Positions 1 through 8,569 of a stretch of 25,000 nt of DNA are shown one piece after another; position 1 is the first letter of the stretch, and each line of letters opens with the position of its first letter. The stretch spans positions 1 through 25,000 of the forward strand of contig JAHBMJ010001603.1 in the NCBI GenBank assembly GCA_018398765.1, read 5' to 3'. This DNA is from Chromera velia. Taxonomy: Eukaryota > Sar > Chromeraceae. The notes beneath the pieces were generated by a model. That model was not told the origin of the DNA. It saw nothing but the letters and a program-made list of their open reading frames with translations, and ran no database searches. The translations under genes were made by a program, and so were the position numbers.

Positions 1-307
1 GCACCATGGCTGCGAGGTCCATACGCCTGGGCAGAAAACTAGGAGGAAACCTTTTGCGCTTGACCATAAAATCCCAAAAAATAGGGTCAGTGTTCATTCT
101 CGGTATGGCCTCGCGGTACGTACAGGATACAGCGTTGAGCTGCTCACTCCTGTCATGGTGTGTCATCTTCTTCCAGCTGTCTATAGCTGTCCTGTTAATT
201 TGAGGCAAAAATAACATCACCACTGAGGCAGGTTTAGAGAGCCATTCTCAGCATGGGTCACTTCAAAATCTGTTTTGTAAAGGCCAGCACGTGTCCAAAT
301 AACGGAG

Positions 308-492
308 GTGCAAAGAAAAAGTCCGCAGACACCAACTACGTCTACTGTCCCGCGTCTATACAAGGCAAAGTTGAACAAGGCCCACGATGTGTTGAAGAAA
401 CTCCAACAGTTCAAGGTCTTCCCTGTTCTCAAAGCGACCCTGGCCCTGAACGTGTTCAGAAAGGTTGCAGCACTCGGAAAGGAAGGTCAGGC
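308..492 (+). CDS. candidate upstream exon, TFIIS N-terminal-like helices (gene A)
   Basis: The open frame carries an amphipathic stretch, HDVLKKLQQFKVFPVLKATL, then ALNVFRKVAALGKEGQA. Its spacing resembles helices 2-4 of the TFIIS N-terminal (LW) domain, which docks onto transcription elongation factors. A donor at 493 (GC|GTATTA) leaves phase 2. That joins in phase to the exon at 1123, giving GKEGQA-E-VKSERAALRSFW, where the tryptophan could be the LW-domain residue. The 5' limit is uncertain: no strong pyrimidine tract precedes the block, so 308 is only where the usable frame begins, and the true acceptor may be near 320-360. The domain is recognised by eye on a short, divergent stretch. 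It could also be an unrelated helical segment, or not an exon. Confidence 0.35.
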
Positions 493-1122
493 GTATTAGT
501 CAAGATGAAAACTTGTGGAGAACGCCTAAGAAGCTTTTGAGCAACACATCGGGTCAGTAGGAGACGGACAGTCGAACAACACCATTTCTCCATCTCCCTT
601 CCCTCCCCTCTCTTCACTTGGTGATTTATTTAGGCTGGGTGTGTACGAGTGGTTCGCCAATACTCTCGATAATCGTGCTTTACCTGGAAAGTTGACTGCT
701 GGTTCGTCCCATAGGGGTGAATGCTCCATCAACTCGACCGGGAGACAGACTGCAGATTCATTCCGGAGGTCTGAATGCTGCACTGTCTTCTGAGAGGGAA
801 GAGATTGCTGGTTCGTTCCGTAGGTTCGGATACTGCACAGTCACCATCCGAATCAGGCTGGCAGGTGTTTTGACAACGCTCTTTCTTCATGTATTGAAAC
901 TTCATTGAATGTACACTGGATGGTCGACCTTTTATCTCCTTTAAGCTTGCATTCGCTTTTATTGCCTTGTTGGTTCTCAGCATGTGTGTGTGGCCTGAAC
1001 CGTTCTTCTTATCTGCCTCTGCATGTTCCTTCTGTCTGGATGGGAGGTCTGTGCTTGTTTCTGTCTGCTGAGCGCTCTCTTCACGGATCTTTCTTGCCTC
1101 TCTTTGTTGACTGATGCTGCAG
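493..1122 (+). other. putative intron of gene A
   Basis: No convincing coding frame is visible. It ends in a T-rich tract followed by GATGCTGCAG, a good acceptor just before 1123. It contains two related motifs, 'ctggttcgtcccatag' near 699 and 'ctggttcgttccgtag' near 808, about 109 bases apart, each followed by GAATG or similar. They may be a degenerate duplication. Confidence 0.4.
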
Positions 1123-1753
1123 TGAGGTGAAGTCTGAGAGGGCAGCGTTGCGGAGTTTCTGGGCAAACATGGATGAACCTGAAAGGAGACTGGTTGCAGA
1201 CTCCAACCGCTACTTGGTGGAGTTCCAGCCCCAGCAGGCGAACCTGCTGAACTCGGACCCGACCACCGAGTGTCCCCTGGGAGAGGAGGGAGATCACGAG
1301 CGTTTTGCAGAGCTAGACGCTGACTTTGCCCCCCGTGTGGCGTTCAGGGACATGGATGCCGAGGTAAGGAGGTACTGCAAGGCCTTGCCCTCTCATTTCT
1401 ACCCCCACCGTCTCCCATACACAGGCCATCTGCGCTCGTCAGAAGAATTAGCGGGTCGCGGTATTGTTCCAGAGAGTGAAAGTGAGGAGGATCTAGGAGA
1501 GGGGATGGGCGGGTTGGAGGAATTAGAGGAGGCATCCCGAATCGCTTTTGCCAAAGAGTCTTTCCGTGCCATCAAGAGACGTGGAAGCCAAGATTCTTGC
1601 TACAGCGGCCCAGGCCCAGGGGGGGTGTCACGGATTCAGCAGGTGGGGGCGACGCGGCGCATCTCTCGGCCCCAACAGACGGATAGAGACATGGAGAGAG
1701 ATGATGGGTTGCTCCAGTTGCAGCGAGAACAGCGACACGGGGTGCTTTCAAAG
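1123..1753 (+). CDS. internal exon, unrecognised charged protein (gene A)
   Basis: Bounded by a TGCTGCAG acceptor and a near-perfect donor, CAAAG|GTGAGC. The frame encodes about 210 residues. It begins EVKSERAALRSFWANMDEPE and continues with a region rich in Glu/Asp (ESESEEDLGEGMGG, about residues 120-140). An Arg/Gln/Gly-rich segment follows, with RRISRPQQTDRDMERDDG and a final LLQLQREQRHGVLSK. There is no catalytic motif, signal peptide or membrane segment. If the exon at 308-492 belongs here, the first twenty residues complete a TFIIS-N-like bundle and the rest would be a disordered tail of an elongation- or chromatin-associated factor. That function is inference only. A local translation could start at the ATG at 1169 (MDEPERR). 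The exon ends in phase 0, which does not match the phase needed by the best frame of the next exon. Confidence 0.6.
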
Positions 1754-2138
1754 GTGAGCAGACTCTCTTTCGGCTTTTCTCTCTTTCCTTCATTTCACTT
1801 CTCTCTTTCCGCCGCCTTATTTCTTCTCTCCTCTCCTCTTCTTTTTTACGAACAAACTCTTCTTCTTTTTTCTCTCCACGTACTTCCCTTCTATCTTCTT
1901 CTTTTGTCTTTTCTTCTCTTGTTTTACATTTCTTCATGCTTTTATGACTCTCTCTCTCTTCATGTACATGCACGGAATTTTGAAAAAAATGGAGACTGGC
2001 ACTCATGCATGGACAGAAGCAAAAGCGTGCGGTGGGAATGAATATTCAGATAAGGAGACAAAAGAAAACAGAAATGTACTGCCTGCCTGTGTCGCCCGCT
2101 TCGTTTCTTTCAGTCTTCCTAACATAGGCGCGTCCTTT

Positions 2139-2183
<45 letters not shown>

Positions 2184-2189
2184 TGTCAG
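1754..2189 (+). other. intron of gene A with CT-rich tract
   Basis: Starts GTGAGCAG and ends in a long pyrimidine stretch followed by TCTTGTCAG. Much of 1770-1945 is C/T-rich. The open frames running through it are low-complexity (Leu/Ser/Phe) and are not coding. Confidence 0.65.
2140..2181. repeat. (CT)n microsatellite in the 3' end of an intron
   Basis: About 40 bases of nearly pure CT dinucleotide. It directly precedes the TTCTTGTCAG acceptor, so it doubles as the polypyrimidine tract. Length changes here could influence splicing. Confidence 0.95.
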
Positions 2190-2315
2190 CTCACTCGTGT
2201 CTTGATACGCTCCCAGGTAGGAGCTTCATCCACCGCACCGTCATCTCCCCCCGCACCGGTGCCGACGCCCTGGCGGCAATTGAGGTGGACTCGGGGGATT
2301 CGGATGATAAAATTG
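2190..2315 (+). CDS. internal exon of gene A
   Basis: The frame reading GRSFIHRTVISPRTGADAL, then AAIEVDSGDSDDKI, looks protein-like and ends in an acidic serine cluster. The donor ATTG|GTCAGC at 2316 leaves phase 1, which joins exactly to the exon at 3182. Two acceptors are possible: TCTTGTCAG just before 2190, or TCCCAG just before 2217. Both need the preceding exon to end in phase 1, but the exon at 1123-1753 ends in phase 0. Either a base is missing, a small exon lies unrecognised between them, or the frame-0 reading (LTRVLIRSQVGASS...) is used and ends at a TGA at 2340. I prefer the first reading because of the downstream phase match. Confidence 0.45.
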
Positions 2316-3181
2316 GTCAGCAGCCCTGTCAAAGCCATCTGAATTATGCTGATTATTCACTGTGGAAGTCGGAACGGCAGCCCGTCAGGCACGAAGAGTT
2401 ATTGTGAACGTACATCGGCACGGGCACTCATACCTGTATTGGTTGTACGGCTTCTTGGTCCCTTCCAATGTGCTTAGAGCTTACAGAACTGAGCGGGTGC
2501 TGCATGGTTCCAAAAGTTGAAAGGAAAAGAGGAGAAAGGCTGGAAAAAATAACCACAGACGAGAAGGGACGTGAAGGAAACACGGTAGATAACCTTTCAT
2601 GCGTAGTTAGCGTCGAGTCAGGGTCGTCTCCGATGGCCAGAGTTTTTCGTCGCAAAGCTGCCGAAAAAAACGTCCAGCTCAAGGCACATTATCGGGTGCG
2701 GGTGTCTGAAAGCCCGCGACCCAAGTGCAGCCCAGGGAGAGTAGGCGTCTGAAAGCCCACGGGAAAGGGTTTTCTTTCTTAGGTGCCTGAAAGCCTTTGA
2801 AAGAATGCGATCCATTTTCCTTCTCCCAGCGATGCTTTATGAAGCAGGGGCGTGACAAATGCACGAAAGCTCTGGAGATGGGCACTGCTTTGAGTTGTAC
2901 AGCGATCCTCGGGTTCTGACAGTACAGCCTGTCTTTTTAGATTTTGTTCAGTAAAAGAAATGAATCTTCCTTGTCCTTATCCTGTCATTTCTCCTATCAC
3001 TTCTCTTGTCGCTCCTCCTGTCGCCTCCAGAACTTCTGTGTGTTGCCGCTTAGTGTATCGGGTCTTTCTGTTCTCGCTCACAGCAATTCTTTGTGCTGTT
3101 GTTTCATTCAAGGGTCGCTTGCCCTTGCCTTCTCCCTCCCAGCTCTCACTTCTCCTTTGGTCTTCCCTGCCGACTCTGCAG
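2316..3181 (+). other. putative intron of gene A
   Basis: Begins GTCAGC and ends CCGACTCTGCAG after a long C/T-rich stretch. It carries three spaced copies of a CTGAAAGCC motif (near 2705, 2750 and 2787), which look like a decayed short tandem repeat. I see no coding frame that I trust. Confidence 0.45.
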
Positions 3182-3234
3182 GTGCACGCAGTCCCAAGAA
3201 ATTTAAAGCCTCCCGGCTGCGTCCGCCCAACTAA
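3182..3234 (+). CDS. terminal exon of gene A, basic C-terminus
   Basis: After the CTCTGCAG acceptor the phase-1 frame reads GARSPKKFKASRLRPPN and stops at TAA. The first glycine codon is completed by the G that ends the exon at 2315. The Lys/Arg-rich tail following an acidic SDD segment is typical of nuclear proteins, but there is no clear targeting motif beyond PKKFK. The stop lies only 83 bases upstream of the ankyrin pseudogene's lost start, so the two loci almost abut head-to-tail. Confidence 0.45.
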
Positions 3235-3317
3235 AGAAAACCGTGAACACCGAGAACAGAGACAGAAAACATCGACACATCGACACTGAAAACCAAACCA
3301 CACCTCCAAACACTACC

Positions 3318-5283
3318 AAGGTGTTGCAGCTGCTTGTGTCCATTCCGAACAAATACAAAGACCAAGCTTGTTCGCATCCCGCCCAGCTCCTATCTCCGAC
3401 AGCTGAAGGAGGCCCTAGAAGAGGAGGGGTATCCAGTGGAGGTCCAGAGATTCATATATGGGGGCTGTCAGCTGTACGACAGCAGTGCGCTCTCTGAGCG
3501 TGGCGTGGGAGACGGCGGAGGTCTATTTTTGGTGTACAGGCTGTGCGAGGTGGGCAAAAGAAACAAGCCCGGCACTTCGATTATTAAATTCAGTACAAGC
3601 ACTCGAGGAGAATACAAACAGAAAGATAAAGATGAGGATGAGGAGGGAGTTGACGGAACCGAAACGAATCCACATCATGATGAGCTGTGTCTCTCCACTT
3701 CCTCGTCCTCTTCCTCGTCCTCTTTTTTATTCCCTTGAGCACCACCAGCAGACCCGTCCCTTTCTACTGCACTCCCAGGTCCTTCCATCATGAGTCCCAC
3801 ACCTCCGCCGACTCCTCCCCCTTCCTCTCCCCCGTTTCAGTTCACCAGTGGTGGGCTGATGAATCTTTTTCGAAGCTTCAAGGGGGTCGATGGTGCGTCC
3901 CTGAGATATTGGGTCACTGAAATGATCCTAGAGGGGACTGAGCAACTCCTCCTCCGGGCTTTCCGCCTCGGTGCTGACGTGAACTCCCTTGCGCCAGTGC
4001 CTGTGGATCAGAGACCATGCAGAGGGGGTGGAGGGCGACTTCTCTGAAGGCGCCTTACATTGGGCAGCTTGGCAGGGCTCTGTGCCAGCGGTTGCGGTAC
4101 TCCTTCGTTTTGGAGCCTTCGTTGACTTCAAAGACTCAAAGGACCGCACTGCTCTGGGTTGGTTCGTTTCCCTTAGGTGGCTGGCTGTTGCAGATGCCCT
4201 GCTGCATGTGGGGGGGACCCCCTTTGGTTTGGATGATGAACATAACTCCGTGTTGCATCTTGCCGCAGAAAACGGTCATGATGAATTCATCCATTCAGTG
4301 CTGAATTCTCCCCCCTGTTCAGATACCGCTATTTGTTGGCAAATGGTCATCAATGCCCTAGGCCGTGACACTAACGCCGATGGGCTGACTCCTTTAATGG
4401 CAGCAGCAGGCAAAAACAGGGTGGGGGTCATTCAAATGATGATGGAGGTGGGAGTTGACACGGGAATTCGGAAAGTTCGGCGTTCGGGGGAGAGTTGGAG
4501 AGATGTGAGTGCCTTGGACATAGCAGCAGAGAAAGGGTAGAGGAAGGCACTCCTCTGTCTTCTGAAAGGAAACGAAAAGACACCCGATGCCTCAACTGCC
4601 CTGCTTCCTGCAGCAGAAAACAACCAGGTGGGCATTCTTGACATTCTTCTCGAAGGAGGCAGCGATGTCAACTATGCAGGGAACTTGATCGATCGACTGG
4701 GGGGGGACGTCAGCACTCATGGGGGCCTCTGCAAAAGGGTAGACAGACGCGGTCAGGCGTTTGCTCACATCTGGCGCGAACGTTCAACGAAAGGATGTGC
4801 TCAGAGTGGCTGCAGAGAAAGGGCATGCAAGCACTTTGAGGGTGCTAGTAGATGCCGTCGGAAAAGAGCATGCGATTAGTGCTATCCGCAAAGATCAAGT
4901 GCAGAGCATTGCTGTTTTTCTGGACTGCGGACTGAAAGCAAATGACAGTATCTGCCTTTAATTATACCGAGACCCCCCTTCAGCTTGCGCGAAAGCTTGG
5001 AAGTGTCAATGTCGAATTTCTATTGGAGAAATGGCTCTCCTCCCTATCAGACTCCGACTTTTCCTCCCTTTCCAAATCGGCTTCAGAGTTGTCACGTCGG
5101 TATGACTCGAGGTCCGCTGCAATAGATGACAATGATGATGACGATAAAAGAGACTCTGCTAGTGATGGAGGAACAAAAGGAGAGGGGCTGGTAGCATATT
5201 TGAAAAAGAGGTGTTTGACTCAATGGGAATTAGAACCAGTTGCGGAAGACTCAAGCAAAGAAGCTAAAAAAGATGATGGCTAG
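3318..5283 (+). pseudogene. ubiquitin-like + ankyrin-repeat protein, degraded
   Basis: The 5' part encodes a ubiquitin-like fold: beta-1 VLQLLVSIPNKYK, then TKLVRIPPSSYLRQLKEALE, then VQRFIYGGCQLYDSSALSE (compare ubiquitin RLIFAGKQLEDGRTLSD), ending GGGLFLVYRLCE. A likely intron (TTCA|GTACAA at 3593 to CTCCCAG at 3778) is phase-consistent. The second part has a proline-rich linker (from 3790) and about eight ankyrin repeats, including GALHWAAWQGSVPAVAVLL, SVLHLAAENGHDEFIHSVL, TPLMAAAGKNRVGVIQMMM and TPLQLARKLGSVNVEFLLE. The tail is acidic and Lys-rich. Breaks: AAG replaces the expected ATG in a Kozak-like ACCAAGG at 3315-3321; +1 shifts lie near 3358, 4025 (G5), 4699-4706 (G8) and 4937; in-frame TAGs are at 4538 and 4740. 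UBL plus ankyrin proteins are usually cytosolic adaptors that bind other proteins. The family assignment is strong; the pseudogene status could instead reflect sequence errors. Confidence 0.72.
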
Positions 5284-5686
5284 GATGATGGCTGCTAAGG
5301 CATTAAAGGTAGAATTAGAAACCCTTTGAAGTCAGTTGAACAGTAGGTTCAATATGCAGCTGCCCAGGAGCCTGCCCCACTTATTTTTACGAGTTATCTA
5401 GAGTTATCTTAAAACAGTGATTACTACTCTAATCATGACCAAAACCTCAATCATCATTTCCTATAGATCATTTTAATTTAATTCAAAATTGAACTTGAAC
5501 AGATCGAACTTCCTTGCTCATCCCGTCTTTTAGTCCGTCTTTGTTATTCCTAGAATACATCCAGCCCTAGATCTAGCCTTATAATCTGAAATTCTGACTG
5601 AGAATGTATACTCTTAAGTACTCTTAAACCGTTCAGCATTAGGATCTTCTAGGATTCCTTATAGTACAGTCGGTACATATTTTTTT
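5284..5686. other. AT-rich spacer
   Basis: No gene is seen. Just after the ankyrin stop, another frame reads KMMARMMAAKALKVELETL before a TGA at about 5327, so the pseudogene's original C-terminus may have continued as a coiled coil past one more frame break. The rest is AT-rich intergenic DNA leading into the mobile element. Confidence 0.5.
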
Positions 5687-5688
5687 TA

Positions 5689-5842
5689 CACTGTGCTGTT
5701 AGGAGTACCCAACTTAGTTTGGTTACCAAAGCGGCCGTTAGGCCGCTCGGTAACCATTTTTATGGTTACGGTTACTAATACGGTAATCTTGTAGAGTCAC
5801 ATTGATTACTGTATGTTGTTTTGGTAACCAAAACAGTGGTAA
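5689..5842 (+). repeat. left terminal inverted repeat (type A)
   Basis: Starts CACTGTGCTGTTAGGAGTA, then TTTGGTTACC, and ends near TTTTGGTAACCAAAAC. It is itself rich in GGTTACC/GGTAACC palindromes. The inverted partner is 8050-8199, also followed by TA. Confidence 0.75.
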
Positions 5843-6117
5843 TCGTTCTTTTAAGCAAAACAAATTAATGGGTAAATCGAGTACCAATTAAAGATAGATT
5901 TATTGTAAAATCCTCTTATGTCTAAAAATATGTGTAAGTATATGTAAGTTAAAGTTAAGTTCTTGATATTATAGAAACAACTTAGACAAAAAAAGTTTAA
6001 AAATGATCTTTTTTATGTTATACTATACTCGTACACAGTTTTAAAAGATGCGTGTCTCCTATATTAGATCTCGATGCAACACATTTGTACAGCCAGATTA
6101 CTGTGGTAGTGGTAATC

Positions 6118-6225
6118 CCCTCTATATTATGCTATTAGGAGTAACTACCGGCCCTTCTGAGAAAGCTTTTGGTTACCATCAAATTAGTAACCAAAATGTG
6201 GTAACTGGGAGGGTCTGACAGGACT
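6118..6225 (+). repeat. left copy of second inverted repeat (type B)
   Basis: GCTATTAGGAGTAACTACC followed by TTCTGAGAAAGCTTTTGGTT is the inverted match of 8203-8301. The outermost bases are degenerate, with ATTATGCTATTAGG in place of CACTGTGCTGTTAGG. Confidence 0.7.
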
Positions 6226-6330
6226 ACCGCCACCACGGTAACCTACGGTAATCTGCCCGTATATCTGGGCCCATATCTGGCCGCAGATGTGTTAAATCGG
6301 GATTTAATGTAGGAGAAACGCATCTTTAAC

Positions 6331-6794
6331 GCATGCCGGGGGCGAGTGGGGTGCTTTTTACCCCCCTTTCTGCATAGGAGACCGGCGCTTTTCTGTAAAA
6401 AACTCGTTCTCATAATTGGTAAGGAGTTAGAAGCTGAAACATTATGTAAGAAGACGTTGTAATGATAGAAAAAGAACTATGGGACAGATTTATTATATCA
6501 GTTCTAGAAACATAGGCTGCCATACAAATTTTATGAGTTTTATACCGTTTTTCTTATTGTTGAAAACCGTTAAAAAGTGGCCTAAAACTCCTAAAATTTG
6601 TATGGTAGGCATTGGTAGCCTATGTTTCTAGAAATGATATAAAAAATCTGTTTGATAGTTCTTTTTCTATCATTTCAGCGTCTTATTACACAAAGTTTCA
6701 GCTTCTAACTCCTTACCAATTATGAGAACGAGTTTTTTGCGGAAATGTGCCGCTTTAGGGAGGCAAAAAGCACCCCACTCACCCCCGGCATGCG
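6331..6794. repeat. 464-bp foldback (long palindromic) element
   Basis: The arms (6331-6555 and 6566-6794) are inverted copies. The terminal 28 bases, starting GCATGCCGGGGG, match with a single C/T difference. Inner matches include AACTCGTTCTCATAATTGGT and TAGAAACATAGGCT. The right arm has about 10 extra bases (TAGGCATTGG) near the centre. The whole sequence could extrude as a cruciform or fold as one hairpin transcript. No clear target duplication is seen, and it sits within the larger TIR element. Confidence 0.85.
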
Positions 6795-6835
6795 AAAAAC
6801 TGTATAAAAACTGTATTGTATATGTAGTGACCATG

Positions 6836-6875
6836 TTTGATTTGATTGTATTTGATTTGATTTGATTTGATTTGA
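6836..6875 (+). repeat. (TTTGA)n array
   Basis: TTTGA pentamers with one interruption, preceded by GTAGTGACCAT. The inverted partner is the TCAAA array at 7995-8037, which is followed by ATGGTCACTA, so array and flank are both inverted. Confidence 0.9.
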
Positions 6876-7230
6876 GCTTCAACCTCAAATATTTGATATT
6901 TGAGGTAAGATTTGAGGTTAACCTCTTAGGGTTCCTCACTGAGTCACTGACTTACTGTCACTCTGATCATTTTTCTCATGACAATAGTTATCAGAACATT
7001 TCTGATATGTGTTTCAAAAATTTAAAAAAAAATATATAAAATTATAACTTATCAGTTCTGTAAAAAAAATATGCCTGTGTGGCAGTGTATATACACTAGT
7101 CACTGAGACTCACTCTAGTACTAATAGAGATTAAGAACGTAAAATTGATAGATTTGAAATTGCATATGACTTTTTGTTGATACGATAAAGTTAGAGCACG
7201 TACCAAAATTGAGGTGACAATCACTCAGCT

Positions 7231-7732
7231 TTATGGCACTTCCTTTTCCTCTTCTTCATGATCACTTTCTTCAATGTGAATCGAATCGATCGGTGGTGGG
7301 AGCTGCTGAGAGCTTTTTCTCTGGCTTTTCGGCTTTCTAGGAGTAGGTGCTCCTGGGCTTCTATTCGGTTGCGAAGAGATGACAACGGGGTGAGACGGAG
7401 AACCGTGCACACGTTTGCTATTGCTGTTGGTGTTGGAATCGTCCTGTTTCTGGGCAGCTAAGCATCCAGAGTTGGTAAGTACAAATTGGTCCTCCCGCCG
7501 GGCCCTACAGGAGCCTGAGCGGCCCCCCTTCCAGCACTGTCAGCAGCCCCCCCGTTGCGTACCCGGCTCTAAAACCAAATGCCTCCTTCTTCCCGTTCGA
7601 CCCTATCGGATTGTGTGACATGTCTTTACGGGGTGTAAAATGTTTGTAGACGCTCAAAAAGGGGGCCATAAAAGATGTTCCAGCACCAGAAAAGTCAACA
7701 CAGCTATTTGGGAAAACGTTCAGCTGATCGGT
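7231..7732 (-). pseudogene. unrecognised element-borne ORF relic
   Basis: On the minus strand an open frame from 7732 reads TDQLNVFPNSCVDFSGAGTS, then HFTPRKDMSHNPIGSNGKKE and FGFRAGYATGGLLTVLEGG. At a six-C run (7523-7528, G6 on the coding strand) a +1 shift continues it as RSGSCRARREDQFVLTNSGC. An Asn/Ser-, Pro/Lys- and finally Glu-rich tail follows, ending IEESDHEEEEKEVP and TAA at 7231. Together this is about 165 residues with no ATG. Its place inside an inverted-repeat element suggests the C-terminal part of a transposon-encoded protein, but I cannot assign a family. Cysteines near the shift might belong to a zinc-binding tail. An upstream minus-strand acceptor (TTCATGCAG) lies near 7741. 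Confidence 0.35.
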
Positions 7733-7994
7733 TTACCTCTGCATGAAGTAAAAAGGGGTGAAACATCAATTTCAGTGCAGCTTAAAACGTTTTTTTTTTG
7801 AGAGCAAACCATCAAAATTTAGGTTTTTTCATTTGAATCAGCATGCGTGACGGATCGGTACTTGCAAAAGTTTTTTCGGGACCTTCATATTTGAGGTTGA
7901 AAGTCATATTGATCAAATATTTGATCGTATTTTGATAGGTCTTTAAACACTAGGTCCTCCCTGACTGGATATTTGATTTGAGCTTAAGCCCTAC

Positions 7995-8037
7995 CTCAAA
8001 TCAAATCAAATCAAATCAAATCAAATCAAATCAAATA
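7995..8037 (-). repeat. (TCAAA)n array
   Basis: About eight consecutive TCAAA units, inverted relative to the TTTGA array at 6836. It abuts the inner edge of the right type-A inverted repeat. Confidence 0.92.
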
Positions 8038-8049
8038 TGGTCACTAGGT

Positions 8050-8199
8050 TTACCATTGTTTTGGTCTAGGTTTTGGTTACCAAAACAACGGTAATTCATG
8101 TGACTCTGCATGATTACCATAACCATGAAAATGGTTACCAAGCAGCCTAACAGCCATCTGGGTAACCAAACTAAGTTGGTTACTCCTAACAGCACAGTG
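8050..8199 (-). repeat. right inner inverted repeat (type A)
   Basis: Inverted copy of 5689-5842. It ends TTACTCCTAACAGCACAGTG and is followed by TA, so this copy also has a mariner-like boundary of its own. Confidence 0.75.
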
Positions 8200-8202
8200 T
8201 AG

Positions 8203-8301
8203 TCCCCTCAGACCCCCTTAGTTACCAAGTTTTGGTTACCAATTTGATGGTAACCAAAAGCTTTCTGAGAAGGGCTGGTAGTTACTCCTAACAGCACAGT
8301 G
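8203..8301 (-). repeat. right outer inverted repeat (type B)
   Basis: Inverted copy of 6118-6225, ending TTACTCCTAACAGCACAGTG and followed by TA. It is the outer boundary of the whole element. Confidence 0.75.
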
Positions 8302-8303
8302 TA

Positions 8304-8569
8304 ATACTTTTTAAATCTTTTTTTCCCTCTACGCACAGTGTCGTACTTAGAAACCCTGCGAGCTAGCCTGTGTGTTTTTCTTTCCTGGGGAGACTTTGCA
8401 GAATCCGCTTAATTAAATTTAACTAGGCACTCGGCTAGGCAGCTATAGACCTACACGGCGAGCATCTGAAATTGAATCTGAACATCAATGCTATGCTATG
8501 CTATCTGCTAGGCTATCTGATTCATTCAGGGCTGTGATAATGAAACTGGTAATGAAGTCTCTTTTCTAT
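8304..8569. other. 3' flank of the LRR gene
   Basis: Contains small CTATG/CTATC repeats near 8490-8520. I see no AATAAA signal in a convincing place and no other gene. It probably includes the minus-strand 3' UTR of the LRR gene. Confidence 0.4.

Larger units (their letters stand above)
5689..8301. mobile_element. TA-flanked terminal-inverted-repeat element (Tc1/mariner-like or MITE cluster)
   Basis: The left end reads CACTGTGCTGTTAGGAGTA and the right end is its reverse complement. Both are flanked by TA (5687-5688 and 8302-8303), the target duplication of Tc1/mariner-type transposons. Inverted similarity extends about 150 bases on the left (5689-5842 against 8050-8199). A second inverted pair (6118-6225 against 8203-8301) carries the same end motif. 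Because the pairs are not in simple nested order, the region is probably two related elements inserted in or recombined with each other. The interior holds a foldback element, inverted pentamer arrays and a broken minus-strand ORF. I see no intact transposase or DDE motif, so it is presumably non-autonomous. Confidence 0.7.
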
